A stretch of DNA of 42,626 bases from CAYVLA01 sp964549615 [NCBI: uncultured Thermococci archaeon] (GCA_964549615.1 CAZJVP010000044.1:1-42626), one strand, 5' to 3'; numbered from the stretch's first letter, positions 1-8,633 are shown. Notes: generated by a model from the letters alone, not told the origin. Translations and numbers: made by a program.

Positions 1-1600
1 TTATCAGCACATCCAAGCTTGCTCGCTGGCCGGGTTCCAGCTTCTGCTCGTAGGGATGGCACTGAACCCAACACCCATCCATCCCATAGTTTGGATCGTC
101 CCAGGCCATGAGCTTCCCGTACTCCTTGAACCGCCGCGCTAGGTTCCGACGCATGAACCCCAGCTGGGCCGGGGTGAAGTCGAAACCCTTCTCGATGTGG
201 CTATTGAAAACGAGATCCGGCTTCAGCCGCCCGATGAGGTCCAAGCAGAGGTCAAAGCCGACGCCCTTCCCGAGGAAGTTGCGATTCCAGGCGCAGTAGT
301 CGTCCATCCCCCCGGGGGTGAAGGAATCCCCTGAGAAAAACAGCCGCAGCCCTCGCCCCTCAACGACGAGGCCACCGTGGTACAGGGTCTGGCCCGGGAG
401 GTGATAGGCCGTCATCGTGAACTCATGCCATCGCCAGCTCTCGCCGTCGGCCGTCTTCCTGTCGACCGGAACCTCGGTTGGCGAGGCGCATGCAAGCCGC
501 CATGCAAGAGGGTTCTCAATGATCTCCGCCACGCGCGCGTCCGCCACCACAGGACATCCGAACTCCCGCTTGAACTGGGCAGCTGCATCCACGTGGTCAT
601 CGTGATAGTGGCTAATCCAGAGGGCCTCCACGCGCCTGACGATTCCCATTGAGATCAGGTCCCGGATCCATTCCACAACCGCAGGCGAGCCGCAGTCCAT
701 GACGAATGCTCCCCTGTCGTTTGACAGAAGCATCCAAGTCGTGCCGAAGTGCGATAGGAATTCGGGCACGGCCCTGCAGTCCCTGATGGGCATCACGTTT
801 GGACCGCTCAGATGATGGGGAAACAGGCTCGGAAAGTAGAACCGCAATGCGGATGAAGACGCGTACAGGTCAAAACACCGCTCAAGCCGCCTTACCGCAA
901 GATCGATCGCGCGGTCCGGCTTCCCTGCAATCCACCCGTGGGATGGCACCAAGAGTGACGGCCTTGCATTCTTTATCTTCTCCAGGCTCGCCACCAGTTC
1001 ATGCCTGGCACCCATGAACCCATGGTAGTCGGTCGTGGTCGTCCCCTTCTGAAGGCTGTATATCTCCCATACCTTGCCCGGGCTGTGGATAAGGTCCCCG
1101 CAGAAGACCACTTTTCCCCCGTCGATTTCCACGACGTAGCTGACGCTCCCGTTGGTGTGGCCCGGGGTATTCAGAACCGAGATGCTCGCCGGGCCCCAAT
1201 CGAGCCTATCCCCCTCGCGCAGCGCCCGGTCAACGTGCAACGACTGCACGGGCACTAGGTGATAAGGATGGTAGTTATACACGTGCCACCGGTTCTCCGG
1301 CCTTTCCCAGTAGCTCGCCGCATCCTCAAAGAGGGTCCTCTCATTCTCGGGGACTAGCAACTTGCAGCCTCTTTCAACGAGGTGAGCACCGCACGCCTGA
1401 TCTCGATGATGATGGGTGAACAGGATCATCTGCAGATCCTCGATCCCGAGCCTCAAGCAATCGTCCATCACCTCACCCGGCCCGAAATCGATGAGGAGGG
1501 CTGAGGGACCATCTTGGATTATGCCAACGTTGATCGGGCCCCTGTGCACCGATAGGTGCTGCGATAATCGGGTCAACGACCCGGCGGCTTGAGTCCTCAT
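1..1600 (-). CDS. Tandem metallo-beta-lactamase-fold hydrolase, partial (C-terminus off the left edge)
   Basis: The reading frame is open from an ATG at 1600 to the left edge (533 codons), so the C-terminus is missing. It carries two MBL domains in a row. The first has H63-x-H65-x-D67-Q68 where the family has HxHxDH, then a PGHT motif, an FCGD motif and a PSHGW motif, so four of the usual metal regions remain but the last residue of the signature is Gln. The second has an intact H331-x-H333-x-D335-H336 and later FSGDS and NSHIE motifs. It is probably a zinc-dependent hydrolase; the substrate cannot be read from sequence. No signal peptide is seen. A TATA-like box lies about 26 nt before the ATG, which fits leaderless transcription. 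The next gene on this strand ends 348 nt upstream, so this gene is likely transcribed alone. MBL membership is firm; one continuous two-domain protein is seen directly. Confidence 0.85.
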   Translation of the reverse strand, partial: MRTQAAGSLTRLSQHLSVHRGPINVGIIQDGPSALLIDFGPGEVMDDCLRLGIEDLQMILFTHHHRDQACGAHLVERGCKLLVPENERTLFEDAASYWERPENRWHVYNYHPYHLVPVQSLHVDRALREGDRLDWGPASISVLNTPGHTNGSVSYVVEIDGGKVVFCGDLIHSPGKVWEIYSLQKGTTTTDYHGFMGARHELVASLEKIKNARPSLLVPSHGWIAGKPDRAIDLAVRRLERCFDLYASSSALRFYFPSLFPHHLSGPNVMPIRDCRAVPEFLSHFGTTWMLLSNDRGAFVMDCGSPAVVEWIRDLISMGIVRRVEALWISHYHDDHVDAAAQFKREFGCPVVADARVAEIIENPLAWRLACASPTEVPVDRKTADGESWRWHEFTMTAYHLPGQTLYHGGLVVEGRGLRLFFSGDSFTPGGMDDYCAWNRNFLGKGVGFDLCLDLIGRLKPDLVFNSHIEKGFDFTPAQLGFMRRNLARRFKEYGKLMAWDDPNYGMDGCWVQCHPYEQKLEPGQRASLDVLI

Positions 1601-1620
1601 CGAAGCCCCGCAGGCAAGCC

Positions 1621-1630
1621 TCCTATAAAA
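1621..1630 (-). promoter_or_regulatory. Archaeal TATA-like box for the tandem MBL gene
   Basis: On the minus strand the sequence reads TTTTATAGGA, centred about 26 nt before the ATG at 1600. That spacing is what archaeal TBP/TFB promoters show when the transcript begins at or next to the start codon. No Shine-Dalgarno sequence at normal spacing is needed or clearly seen. Confidence 0.55.
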
Positions 1631-1716
1631 TGTCAAGCGCCGCGCAAGGTCCTCGCCTTTCGCAAGGCCTGCTTTTCTTCTTGCGCGGCAACTTCAATTG
1701 CCCCGCTTGATGCCGC

Positions 1717-1977
1717 ATGCTAAGCGATGCAGGCGCGTCACAAAGGCTATTACGACCTTGGAGCATCGCGACACGAAGCCACCGGCCGAGCCTGAGGGCG
1801 ATTGAGGACTCCGTTAGCCGGGTAGGTGAGGACTTGCTCAAAGCCGGGTCCGCGCTGATCCGGTTTGTCGATGACCCATCCAAGCAAGCGCTTCCTTACA
1901 TGGCCAAGCGGGCCGTAATCAGCTGCTGGGCCCGTTCCTTGCGCACGGTCAACCCGTCGCCGGAGGCGGCGTCATGA
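1717..1977 (+). CDS. Possible small protein of unknown function, 86 aa
   Basis: This open frame fills the gap between the MBL gene and the end of the FGE/sialidase gene and overlaps the latter's last 29 nt on the opposite strand. The middle reads like a real amphipathic protein (AIEDSVSRVGEDLLKAG, then LIRFVDDPSKQALPYMAKR) and uses mostly G/C third positions like its neighbours. No family is recognised, there is no clear ribosome binding site, and the opposite strand also has an 86-codon frame, so it may be spurious. Apart from this frame and the TATA-like box, the 1601-1948 interval shows nothing else. Confidence 0.25.
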   Translation: MLSDAGASQRLLRPWSIATRSHRPSLRAIEDSVSRVGEDLLKAGSALIRFVDDPSKQALPYMAKRAVISCWARSLRTVNPSPEAAS

Positions 1978-3955
1978 GCCATGCAAGGTTGAACGAATAG
2001 TGCTGGCGGCTGCTGATGAGATGGATGATGTTCCCACTCCCCTGACACACCGCAAGATAGCCCCTCGGCTCCGCCGTGCTGGCGCTCATGGTGAAGTGCA
2101 CCCCGTCCGTTGTCTCGACCTCCTTGCCCGGCCCATCGTCGCTGATCAGCCTCCTATAGGGCCAGGTCCTCCCCTCATCTAGGGAGAGGGCGCCGAAAAG
2201 CCCTGACACGGGCCGCTCCCGGCCTGACGCGTCCACGATCATCATTTCCTGGGCAAAGGACGCAAAGAAGATGGGGCCTTCCTTGAGGCGACGGAGCACC
2301 AGCCTCTGGCCCCCGCCGATCGGTTGGAACGGGCTTGGCCTGTACTCCCAGGTCCTGCCCATATCGGAGGAAAAGCTCATCGGCATCATGCCGTCGATCT
2401 CGTCGCCTCGCCCCATCGCCATCAGTCGGCCATCCCTCAGTTGGACTATGCCGGCGTGTATTCCAGCCGCCCTCCCCCCGGCATCAAACCACGTCTTGCC
2501 GCCGTCCTTGCTGATGAGGATCGCCGTGCCCCCCTCATCTCCGGTGACCGCATCGCACGGCAGCACGATGTAGCCCTCTTGCGTCCGGAACACCGACTCA
2601 ACGGGCATGTGCCCAGGGCCGTGCTCCGGCTCTATCAGCCTCGCCCTCGACCAGGTGGCGCCGCTGTCCTTGGAAGTCCTCACCACCAAAGCCATGTTGC
2701 CCCAAGTTGCCGCGGCCGAGAGCCCCACGAAATGGTAGATCGTTTTCCTGCCGTCAAACCAAAGTGCCGGCGCATGGTCGTTGCGGTCCGGCGCATCCCA
2801 GAACGGCGATGCCGGATCCCACTCCTCATGTCCGTAACGCAGACGGCTCGCCAAGAGGCAGAGCTCCCTGCCCGATTCCTCGACGCACGAGTACCAGACT
2901 GCCAGCAGGTCGCCGTTTGGACAAGCAACTATCGCCGGGTCGTGATTGTGGTGGGAGAACATCGGGCCATTTGAGCCCGGCGGGATCTTGACGTACCTCC
3001 GCGGGCCCTGGAAGCACGGCTTCGCCGGGTCATAACCCTGCGGCGGCCCTACGCGCTTGCGCTGCCTCACCCGGCGCTGATGCAGCTCCGGTTTCGGGCG
3101 TGGAAGAGGTCTGGTCATGGGAACTCTGCCCATCACCACTCTGAACCCGATGAGCCAGCTCTTGTCTTCGGGCAAGGTTCCCATCCTGTTTTCGGACCTG
3201 AGGTAGTACAGCTCGACGGAGTGGCTGCCGCCGCGGGTGACCTTGAAATCCCCGTCCGCGCGCCCGACGGGGTCCCTTTGGCTATCCGCAACGTAGGGGC
3301 CGTACCAGTCCTGACACCACTCCTCGACGTTTCCGTGCATATCGAACAGCCCCCACGGGTTGGGCGGCGTCCGTCCCACCGTCAGGTCGACCGGCTCATC
3401 GCGACCCCTCCGCGGATCCGGAAACCAGCTGACCCTCGCATTCTTGTGGAACTGTCTTGGCAGGACATCGCCCGTGTGATAGTGGCTCGCGGTGCCCGCG
3501 CGGCATGCGTACTCCCACTCGGCCTCGGTGGGAAGCCGGTAAGGCAGGCCTTCGCGCCTGGAGAGCCAACGGCAGTATGCCACCGCGTCATTCCAGTCGA
3601 CGAAGACGACCGCTTCGTCATCGTTACTTGAGAACCCTAGCTTGCCCCGCAGCCTGCGGTGGGAAGGGTCGAATGCCTCATACTCCGCGTTGGTGACTTC
3701 GAAGGCCCCCATGTAGAATGAGCGGGTTATCGTCACCCTGTGGGCAGGATGTTCATCGAAATCCCCCATGGCGCGGTGCGGCAGACGGGCGACCTCGGCC
3801 GGGATGGGAGGACCTGAGAACCCCATGAGGAACGATCCCGGCTCAATCCTCACAAGCTTCATTCCGAGCGAGTTGACGTATTCCTCTTCCTCTGGCAATT
3901 TGCCTTTCATCGCGATCGCCATGGAGATCCGATAGAGAGCTCTTGCCCCATGCAT
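1949..3955 (-). CDS. FGE-like (SUMF1/sulfatase-modifying fold) domain fused to a sialidase-type BNR propeller
   Basis: Residues about 30-275 match the formylglycine-generating-enzyme/SUMF1 fold: PGSFLMG near 40, EVTNAEYEAF near 90, LPTEAEWEYACR near 142-152, GNVEEWCQDWYG near 208-219, RGGSHS near 242 and GFRVV near 271. The Cys pair that binds copper in true FGE follows the RGGS motif; here VELYYLRSENR has no Cys, so ordinary FGE chemistry is unlikely. After a basic linker (about 276-305) comes a sialidase-like six-blade propeller with four Asp boxes (SKDSGATW 428, SKDGGKTW 482, SSDMGRTW 529, SLDEGRTW 591). There is no signal peptide. Its ATG shares one base with the stop of the upstream glutamate-synthase-like gene, so the two are probably translated together. 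Starts at residue 12 or 16 are also possible. Inference: a glycan-binding or glycan-cleaving protein; the substrate is unknown. Confidence 0.85.
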   Translation of the reverse strand: MHGARALYRISMAIAMKGKLPEEEEYVNSLGMKLVRIEPGSFLMGFSGPPIPAEVARLPHRAMGDFDEHPAHRVTITRSFYMGAFEVTNAEYEAFDPSHRRLRGKLGFSSNDDEAVVFVDWNDAVAYCRWLSRREGLPYRLPTEAEWEYACRAGTASHYHTGDVLPRQFHKNARVSWFPDPRRGRDEPVDLTVGRTPPNPWGLFDMHGNVEEWCQDWYGPYVADSQRDPVGRADGDFKVTRGGSHSVELYYLRSENRMGTLPEDKSWLIGFRVVMGRVPMTRPLPRPKPELHQRRVRQRKRVGPPQGYDPAKPCFQGPRRYVKIPPGSNGPMFSHHNHDPAIVACPNGDLLAVWYSCVEESGRELCLLASRLRYGHEEWDPASPFWDAPDRNDHAPALWFDGRKTIYHFVGLSAAATWGNMALVVRTSKDSGATWSRARLIEPEHGPGHMPVESVFRTQEGYIVLPCDAVTGDEGGTAILISKDGGKTWFDAGGRAAGIHAGIVQLRDGRLMAMGRGDEIDGMMPMSFSSDMGRTWEYRPSPFQPIGGGQRLVLRRLKEGPIFFASFAQEMMIVDASGRERPVSGLFGALSLDEGRTWPYRRLISDDGPGKEVETTDGVHFTMSASTAEPRGYLAVCQGSGNIIHLISSRQHYSFNLAWLMTPPPATG

Positions 3956-5715
3956 CAGCTCTCTAGAATCCTGCCCGCTTCATCCGCGTAGGCATCCATG
4001 ACATAAGGTATGCCGGATACCTCCTCGGCCTCCCTAGTGAGCGCCATGAGGTCCTTCCTCGACACGGTTGAGAGCCTGAAGTTCCGGGTCCCGGCCATCA
4101 GCTGCTGGAGGCCCACCTTGAACTTCTGACAGTAGGTGTATATGCCAATTGCCCCCAGCGGTATCTTGTCCGCGTCCTTGCCGTACTTCTCCCTTATCTC
4201 CTCGTAGCAGACGAATATCTCCTCGGCCCGCGTGCCGTACTTGGCGACGGTCTTCGGAAGCTTTCCCTCCTTGAGCCAGATGCTTATGTTCCTTCCCACC
4301 ATGCCCGGGATCATGAGCGCCCTTCCCATGCAGACGCACTTGAAGTATGGGCTGCCCATGGCCAAGGCCTTGAACACCCCGTCCTCGGTCGAGAAACCCC
4401 CGGCGATGGCAAGGTCCGGCACCCTCATGCCCCTTTCCCTCAGCCTTTCGCAAAACCGGTATGCGAGGGATTGCAGGTAGAATGTCGGTATGCCCCACTC
4501 GTTCATCATCGGCCAAGGGCTCATCCCTGTGCCTCCGGGCGCGCCGTCGATCGTGATCAAATCCAACTTCGCCTCTGCACCGTACCGAAGAGCCATCGCC
4601 AGCTCAACCGGCGAGTAGGCTCCGGTCTTTAGCGTGATTCTCTTGAACCCCAAACCGCGAAGCCGATCCACTTCGGCCAGAAAAGCCTCCTTTTCCACGA
4701 AGCCCACTCTGGAATGGCGCTCGAACTCGCGGACTGCCCCTCTGCTGAATGCCTGACGGGTCGATTCCAGGGTGGGATCGGGCTCCATTATGTAGCCGCG
4801 CTTCTTCAGCTCAAGGGCCTTCTCCAGGCTATTGACCCTAATTTCCCCGCCTATGCACTTTGCGCCCTGTCCCCATTTCAGTTCTATCGTGCTCAGGTTG
4901 TGTTTGGAGGACACATACTCTGCAACCCCGAACCTCGTGTCCTCAACGTTCATCTGAACCAAGATCTCTCCGTAATCCCCGTGGAACCTTTCATAGGTCT
5001 CTATGCGCCGATCCATCTCCGGCGACTTCTTGACCTTTCCATGGCTGTCAAGTTGTAGCTGCGGATCCACCCCGCACACGTTCTCCCCGCACACCAGGGT
5101 TATGCCGGATATCGCTGCTCCGATCGCAAAGTGTTCCCAGTTGATGAAGGCGATGTCGGTTGAGCCCAGGGCCCCGGTGAATATGGGGAGCGTCATTTTG
5201 ACCTTGCTGTGCCAGCCGTACTCGGTCTCCGTATTCACCTTCGAAAACAGCGCAGTGTCGGGGCCGGGCTGGACGCCGTCGGGCAATCCCTTGGCGCCTG
5301 TCGCGTATCCCTGTATGTTCAGGTGCGAGTAGTCCACGGGGTAGTTCTTGTCGGCGCCGACCGTCACTTGGCCGAAGGGCCCCGCATAGAGAACTTCACG
5401 TCCTCTGAATGAGGCTAGCCAGGTCTCGCAGCCTCCGGGGCACCCGTCCACGCACCTGGTGCAGAGCCCAGACATGGGTACGACGTTCCTTGACCGGTTG
5501 AAGGTCCCGGTCGCCTCGTTCGCGTTTGGTTGCCTAAGATTCAAGATGACCCACCTTCCATCGTTTTCGGCTGGTTTCCAGGCCATGGCCGCTTGGAGCC
5601 GACGCTCAGCAGACCCGAGCCGGGGCAGAACAGTTGAGCCGGCCAGAAGATAAGAAGTGATCATACGGGGAAGCCGTAGCGATACGAAGAGTACGTACCC
5701 AAGCACCGCGGCCAT
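3955..5715 (-). CDS. FMN-binding glutamate-synthase-like protein (GltB central/FMN domain type)
   Basis: A 586-residue protein. The N-terminus (about 5-30) is hydrophobic and could be a membrane anchor. A cysteine cluster follows, C85-x2-C88-x3-C92-x3-C96, suggesting an Fe-S site. The C-terminal two thirds resemble the FMN barrel of glutamate synthase, with LDLITIDGAPGGTGMSPWP and DLAIAGGFSTEDG as the phosphate/flavin regions. The class II glutaminase domain of full-length glutamate synthase is absent, as in short archaeal GltB-type proteins. The family normally oxidises or reduces amino-acid substrates with FMN, but the physiological partner here is not visible. It is divergent from the MDR dehydrogenase, with 40 nt between starts, and overlaps the FGE/sialidase start by 1 nt. 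Family call is firm; true glutamate synthase activity is inference. Confidence 0.85.
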   Translation of the reverse strand: MAAVLGYVLFVSLRLPRMITSYLLAGSTVLPRLGSAERRLQAAMAWKPAENDGRWVILNLRQPNANEATGTFNRSRNVVPMSGLCTRCVDGCPGGCETWLASFRGREVLYAGPFGQVTVGADKNYPVDYSHLNIQGYATGAKGLPDGVQPGPDTALFSKVNTETEYGWHSKVKMTLPIFTGALGSTDIAFINWEHFAIGAAISGITLVCGENVCGVDPQLQLDSHGKVKKSPEMDRRIETYERFHGDYGEILVQMNVEDTRFGVAEYVSSKHNLSTIELKWGQGAKCIGGEIRVNSLEKALELKKRGYIMEPDPTLESTRQAFSRGAVREFERHSRVGFVEKEAFLAEVDRLRGLGFKRITLKTGAYSPVELAMALRYGAEAKLDLITIDGAPGGTGMSPWPMMNEWGIPTFYLQSLAYRFCERLRERGMRVPDLAIAGGFSTEDGVFKALAMGSPYFKCVCMGRALMIPGMVGRNISIWLKEGKLPKTVAKYGTRAEEIFVCYEEIREKYGKDADKIPLGAIGIYTYCQKFKVGLQQLMAGTRNFRLSTVSRKDLMALTREAEEVSGIPYVMDAYADEAGRILES

Positions 5716-5755
5716 TTTTCTTCGCCTGCTGCGCCGGGATGTCGGGCGAGGCTGG

Positions 5756-6718
5756 TTGAAAGCCGTTCAGCTCTTGGCGCCTAGGCGCATGGACATCGTG
5801 AACGTCCCCGAGCCCACAAGGGCCCGCGGGCAGATCCTCGTCCGGATGGAACACGTCTCGGTGTGCGGCAGCGACCTTCACAGGTATAGGGGAAGGCCGC
5901 CCTGCGATCCCTTCCCCATGGCGCCAGGAAAACCGGCGCACGAGTGCCTCGGCAGGGTGGTGAGATCTGACGGAGCGGGAGGATTTCGCGAGGGCGAGAT
6001 CGTGCTCGTGCGGCCGCCGCTCGCCGACGGACTCAAGGAACTCGTCGCCGTGGGCCCCACCGACCTTCACCCCACGGAAGGCTTCAGGCTAAGCCCTGAG
6101 GAAGCCCTGATGGGCCAGTTGCTTGCCCCGGTGGTTCACTGCTGCAAGAGGCTTGGGCCGGTCCGGGGAAAAAGCGTGTTCATCATCGGCCAGGGCCCAG
6201 CCGGGCTCATGCTCACCAACATGATGAAGCTAGGTGGGGCAAAGCTCATCGTCACCTCGGATCCCGTGGCCGACAGGCTGAGGGAATCCCTCAGGCGGGG
6301 TGCTAGCCACGTCATGGAACCTTCGCCGGGGATCCTGGCTCAAGCCGCGGAGCTGACGGGCTCAAGGATGTTCGACATCGTCATCGAAGCCGTGGGCGAA
6401 GATGAGACGATCTCCCTGGCGCCACGCCTGGCCAAGGATCGCGGATTGGTCATGTTCTTCGGGCTTCCCGGGCTAACGGCCCAGCTCGCGCTCCGCGAGT
6501 TCTTCTCGAAGCAACTTCGGATCACGACCACGGAGTTTCCCGACAGGAGCGATTTCAATCGGGCCCTCGCGATGATATCGAACCGCGAGATCGAGGTAGC
6601 CAGCATGATCACGCACCGATTCCCGTTTCACAGGGCGCCGGAGGCTTTCCGCCTTGCAGACGAGCGCAGTGACGGGATCCTGAGGGCGGTCCTGACCTTC
6701 GAACCCTCAGAAAAGTAA
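5756..6718 (+). CDS. Zinc-type medium-chain dehydrogenase (threonine/sorbitol dehydrogenase-like)
   Basis: A TTG start at 5756 is chosen because it begins the typical opening (LKAVQLLAPRRMDIV) and avoids overlap with the divergent gene; longer GTG starts exist upstream. The protein is about 320 residues. Catalytic zinc ligands are visible as C37-G-S-D40 and H62-E63, and the Rossmann fold as VFIIGQGPAGLM followed by LIVTSDP. The loop with four cysteines that binds structural zinc in most of the family is missing: the stretch after the HE motif (SDGAGGFREGEIVLV) goes straight on without Cys. It probably oxidises a sugar alcohol, polyol or hydroxy acid with NAD(P). It ends 1 nt from the convergent arylsulfotransferase-like gene. 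Confidence 0.85.
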   Translation: MKAVQLLAPRRMDIVNVPEPTRARGQILVRMEHVSVCGSDLHRYRGRPPCDPFPMAPGKPAHECLGRVVRSDGAGGFREGEIVLVRPPLADGLKELVAVGPTDLHPTEGFRLSPEEALMGQLLAPVVHCCKRLGPVRGKSVFIIGQGPAGLMLTNMMKLGGAKLIVTSDPVADRLRESLRRGASHVMEPSPGILAQAAELTGSRMFDIVIEAVGEDETISLAPRLAKDRGLVMFFGLPGLTAQLALREFFSKQLRITTTEFPDRSDFNRALAMISNREIEVASMITHRFPFHRAPEAFRLADERSDGILRAVLTFEPSEK

Positions 6719-6719
6719 C

Positions 6720-7940
6720 CTACGGGTGGCGGCGCCGAGGGCGGAGCAGCGCTTCCTGATAATACCGCAAGGCCTCCTTGAAGGTCGTCAACGGCCTTCC
6801 CTGCGCATCGCCGACCGACGCGATCCTGTCGCGTCTGGAATCCAAGACCGGACGCACCCATGCCTCCGAGTATCGGGTCGCCCTGTAGATGTGTCTGCCC
6901 TGATTCACGGGGCCCTGTCCAAGGAAGGGTGACCAGTAGTCCCAGACGATCCTACCCCTACACGTCACCTCGAAGATCCGCCCCGCGTCGGACTCGCAGA
7001 TCAGGGTATTCCCGTTGGGTAGCCTCTGGACGCCCGACCTGAACGGGGAGTAGAAGTTGGCCCCGTCCTCGTAGGTCCAGACGACCTCGCCGCTTGCGGG
7101 GTCCATCTCGACGACGGCCGAGCGCCCCCTGAAGGTTCCATTGTCAAAAATCAGGATCTTGCCATCTGGGACCATGGTCGGTTGGTGTTGGCCGTCCAGG
7201 AGGCCCAGACCCCATGCCCAGACGACCCTGTCTAGCTTGCGATCGATGACCCCTATGATGTCGAGCGCCCTCATGCTGAAGAGGAGGTTCCCAGCTCTGA
7301 ACCGAGCGTCATCTTGGCCCAAGGGTGAGTCCGGAAGGACCTCTATGGTGTTGGTGTGAGCCCAGTCTGCAGGCCCAACCTCGGTCTCGCTCCCGTCAGC
7401 ATCCCTGCGGACGTATCGCACCGGCCATGGCAGCCCGGCAAGTTCCCTAAGCTCCGAGACATGGTCCCCGAAGGAGAAGTCCCAAAGCACGCGCCCCGAG
7501 CGGTCGATCTCCACGACGTGGTCGGTGCGCATGTGATCGGGCTCCAGCCCGCGAGCGTAGAATCCAGGGATGACAGATTCGTTCCTTGCAGTTAACAGGA
7601 TGGTATTGCCGTTGGGAAGCCTCTGGAAGTCGTGATGGTATTCCCCCTTCCAACTCCAGACCTCCTTTCCATCCGGGCTGAGCTCCTTTAGCCCGGAGCC
7701 GTAGTCGTCGACCAGAAGGTTTCCATCGAAAAGCAGCTCCGCGAGCTGCGAGTGGTTGACCGGCCAGGTGTGGACAACCATCCCCATCATGTCGATCAGG
7801 TACTCCGTGTACCCGAAGGCCGGGCTGAAAAGCGTGAATCCACGCCACGCCCTGCGCCTGTCGAAACGCCTTACCCCGAGCCTCCCTGGCGCGATGCGGT
7901 CCGACGGGAAACCTGTATAGATGATCCCATCCTGGTACAT
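6720..7940 (-). CDS. Arylsulfotransferase-like beta-propeller protein (ASST family)
   Basis: A 406-residue protein with repeated propeller blades: HHDFQRLPNGNTILL, DWAHTNTIEVLP, GQHQPTMVPDGKILIFDNG and VQRLPNGNTLICES. This pattern of His-containing NGNT/DGKI blades is typical of the ASST family, which moves sulfate between phenolic esters, or of its many uncharacterised relatives. Bacterial ASST enzymes are periplasmic; here no signal peptide is seen at MYQDGIIYTG. An ATG in another frame (7944) just upstream overlaps this start. A TATA-like stretch about 40 nt upstream could serve it. It is convergent with the dehydrogenase. The fold is clear; sulfotransferase activity is inference. Confidence 0.75.
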   Translation of the reverse strand: MYQDGIIYTGFPSDRIAPGRLGVRRFDRRRAWRGFTLFSPAFGYTEYLIDMMGMVVHTWPVNHSQLAELLFDGNLLVDDYGSGLKELSPDGKEVWSWKGEYHHDFQRLPNGNTILLTARNESVIPGFYARGLEPDHMRTDHVVEIDRSGRVLWDFSFGDHVSELRELAGLPWPVRYVRRDADGSETEVGPADWAHTNTIEVLPDSPLGQDDARFRAGNLLFSMRALDIIGVIDRKLDRVVWAWGLGLLDGQHQPTMVPDGKILIFDNGTFRGRSAVVEMDPASGEVVWTYEDGANFYSPFRSGVQRLPNGNTLICESDAGRIFEVTCRGRIVWDYWSPFLGQGPVNQGRHIYRATRYSEAWVRPVLDSRRDRIASVGDAQGRPLTTFKEALRYYQEALLRPRRRHP

Positions 7941-7976
7941 TCATGACTCCGCCGAAACCGACGTGACCCGGCATGC

Positions 7977-7984
7977 CTTAATAT
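7977..7984 (-). promoter_or_regulatory. Possible TATA-like box for the ASST-like gene
   Basis: The minus strand reads ATATTAAG about 40 nt before the start codon at 7940, in otherwise GC-rich sequence. The spacing is longer than for a leaderless transcript. Confidence 0.3.
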
Positions 7985-8159
7985 TGGTCTTCGACCCCCA
8001 ATCCCTGATGGATGGGACTGAGGCCACCTTGCTATTCTTGGTCCTCGAACCCGGTCCCGGTCCCCGCGCAATGCGACGCGGAAGTTCCTGGCCCATCCTG
8101 ACGTGCGGCCACCAAAACCGCACATTCCGAAAACCGCTGTCGGCAACGCTGACCGAAAG

Positions 8160-8633
8160 CTATGCGGTGGACGTCCGTGGCTTCTGGGCCTCGGCGACTC
8201 GCTTGGCCCAGCCTGCCGCCCTCTCCAACTCTCCTTCCCTCAGCGGGCCCTTCTTGCCCTCCACGATGAAGCCCTCCGGCCCGGCCAAAAGGTTGGCTCC
8301 CCTTTCCTTGAGGCTTTTCGCCATACGCTCGCCTGCGTAGCCAAAGATCTTGGCAAGCCCCACCTTCATCCTCGTGTCGAAAGTGGCCACGCCGATTCGC
8401 CCAAGGACATCCGCGGGGATGCTATTGACGAAACCCCGTACAGCTTCCGTCGGCCGGCCGGCGTGGACCGGTGAACCGATGAAGAGAAGGTCGATCGATC
8501 TCACCTCCGAGACGTCCGCCTCAGCTGCGCGAACCACTTTGGCTTCCCCAAGTGGGGCAATGCCCTCAGCGACGGCCCGGGCGACTTTCTCGGTGTTCCC
8601 ATACACGGAATCGTAGACCACCAGAGCTCTCAT
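8160..8633 (-). CDS. Flavodoxin-domain protein
   Basis: A 157-residue protein opening with the flavodoxin FMN-phosphate loop (VVYDSVYGNTEKVARA, residues about 4-19) and later LLFIGSPVHAGRPT, the second flavin-contacting loop. The length matches single-domain flavodoxins of the protoporphyrinogen-oxidase HemG/FldA type. A strong purine-rich ribosome binding site (GGAGAGGAGG on the minus strand, about 8642-8651) lies before the ATG. It is probably a soluble electron carrier or flavin reductase; a partner could be a redox enzyme in the region, but none is coupled to it. It diverges from the GH116-like gene. Confidence 0.88.
   Translation of the reverse strand: MRALVVYDSVYGNTEKVARAVAEGIAPLGEAKVVRAAEADVSEVRSIDLLFIGSPVHAGRPTEAVRGFVNSIPADVLGRIGVATFDTRMKVGLAKIFGYAGERMAKSLKERGANLLAGPEGFIVEGKKGPLREGELERAAGWAKRVAEAQKPRTSTA

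Noticed and set aside
2324-2974. A 216-codon plus frame and a 183-codon plus frame (3080-3631) opposite the FGE/sialidase gene
   Set aside because: Both are shadows of the minus-strand protein, which has strong family motifs through the same bases.
1949-3955. The FGE-like domain as maturase of the sulfatase at 34492-35784
   Set aside because: The two copper-binding Cys of FGE are absent, the genes are 30 kb apart, and the fusion to a propeller points to a different role.
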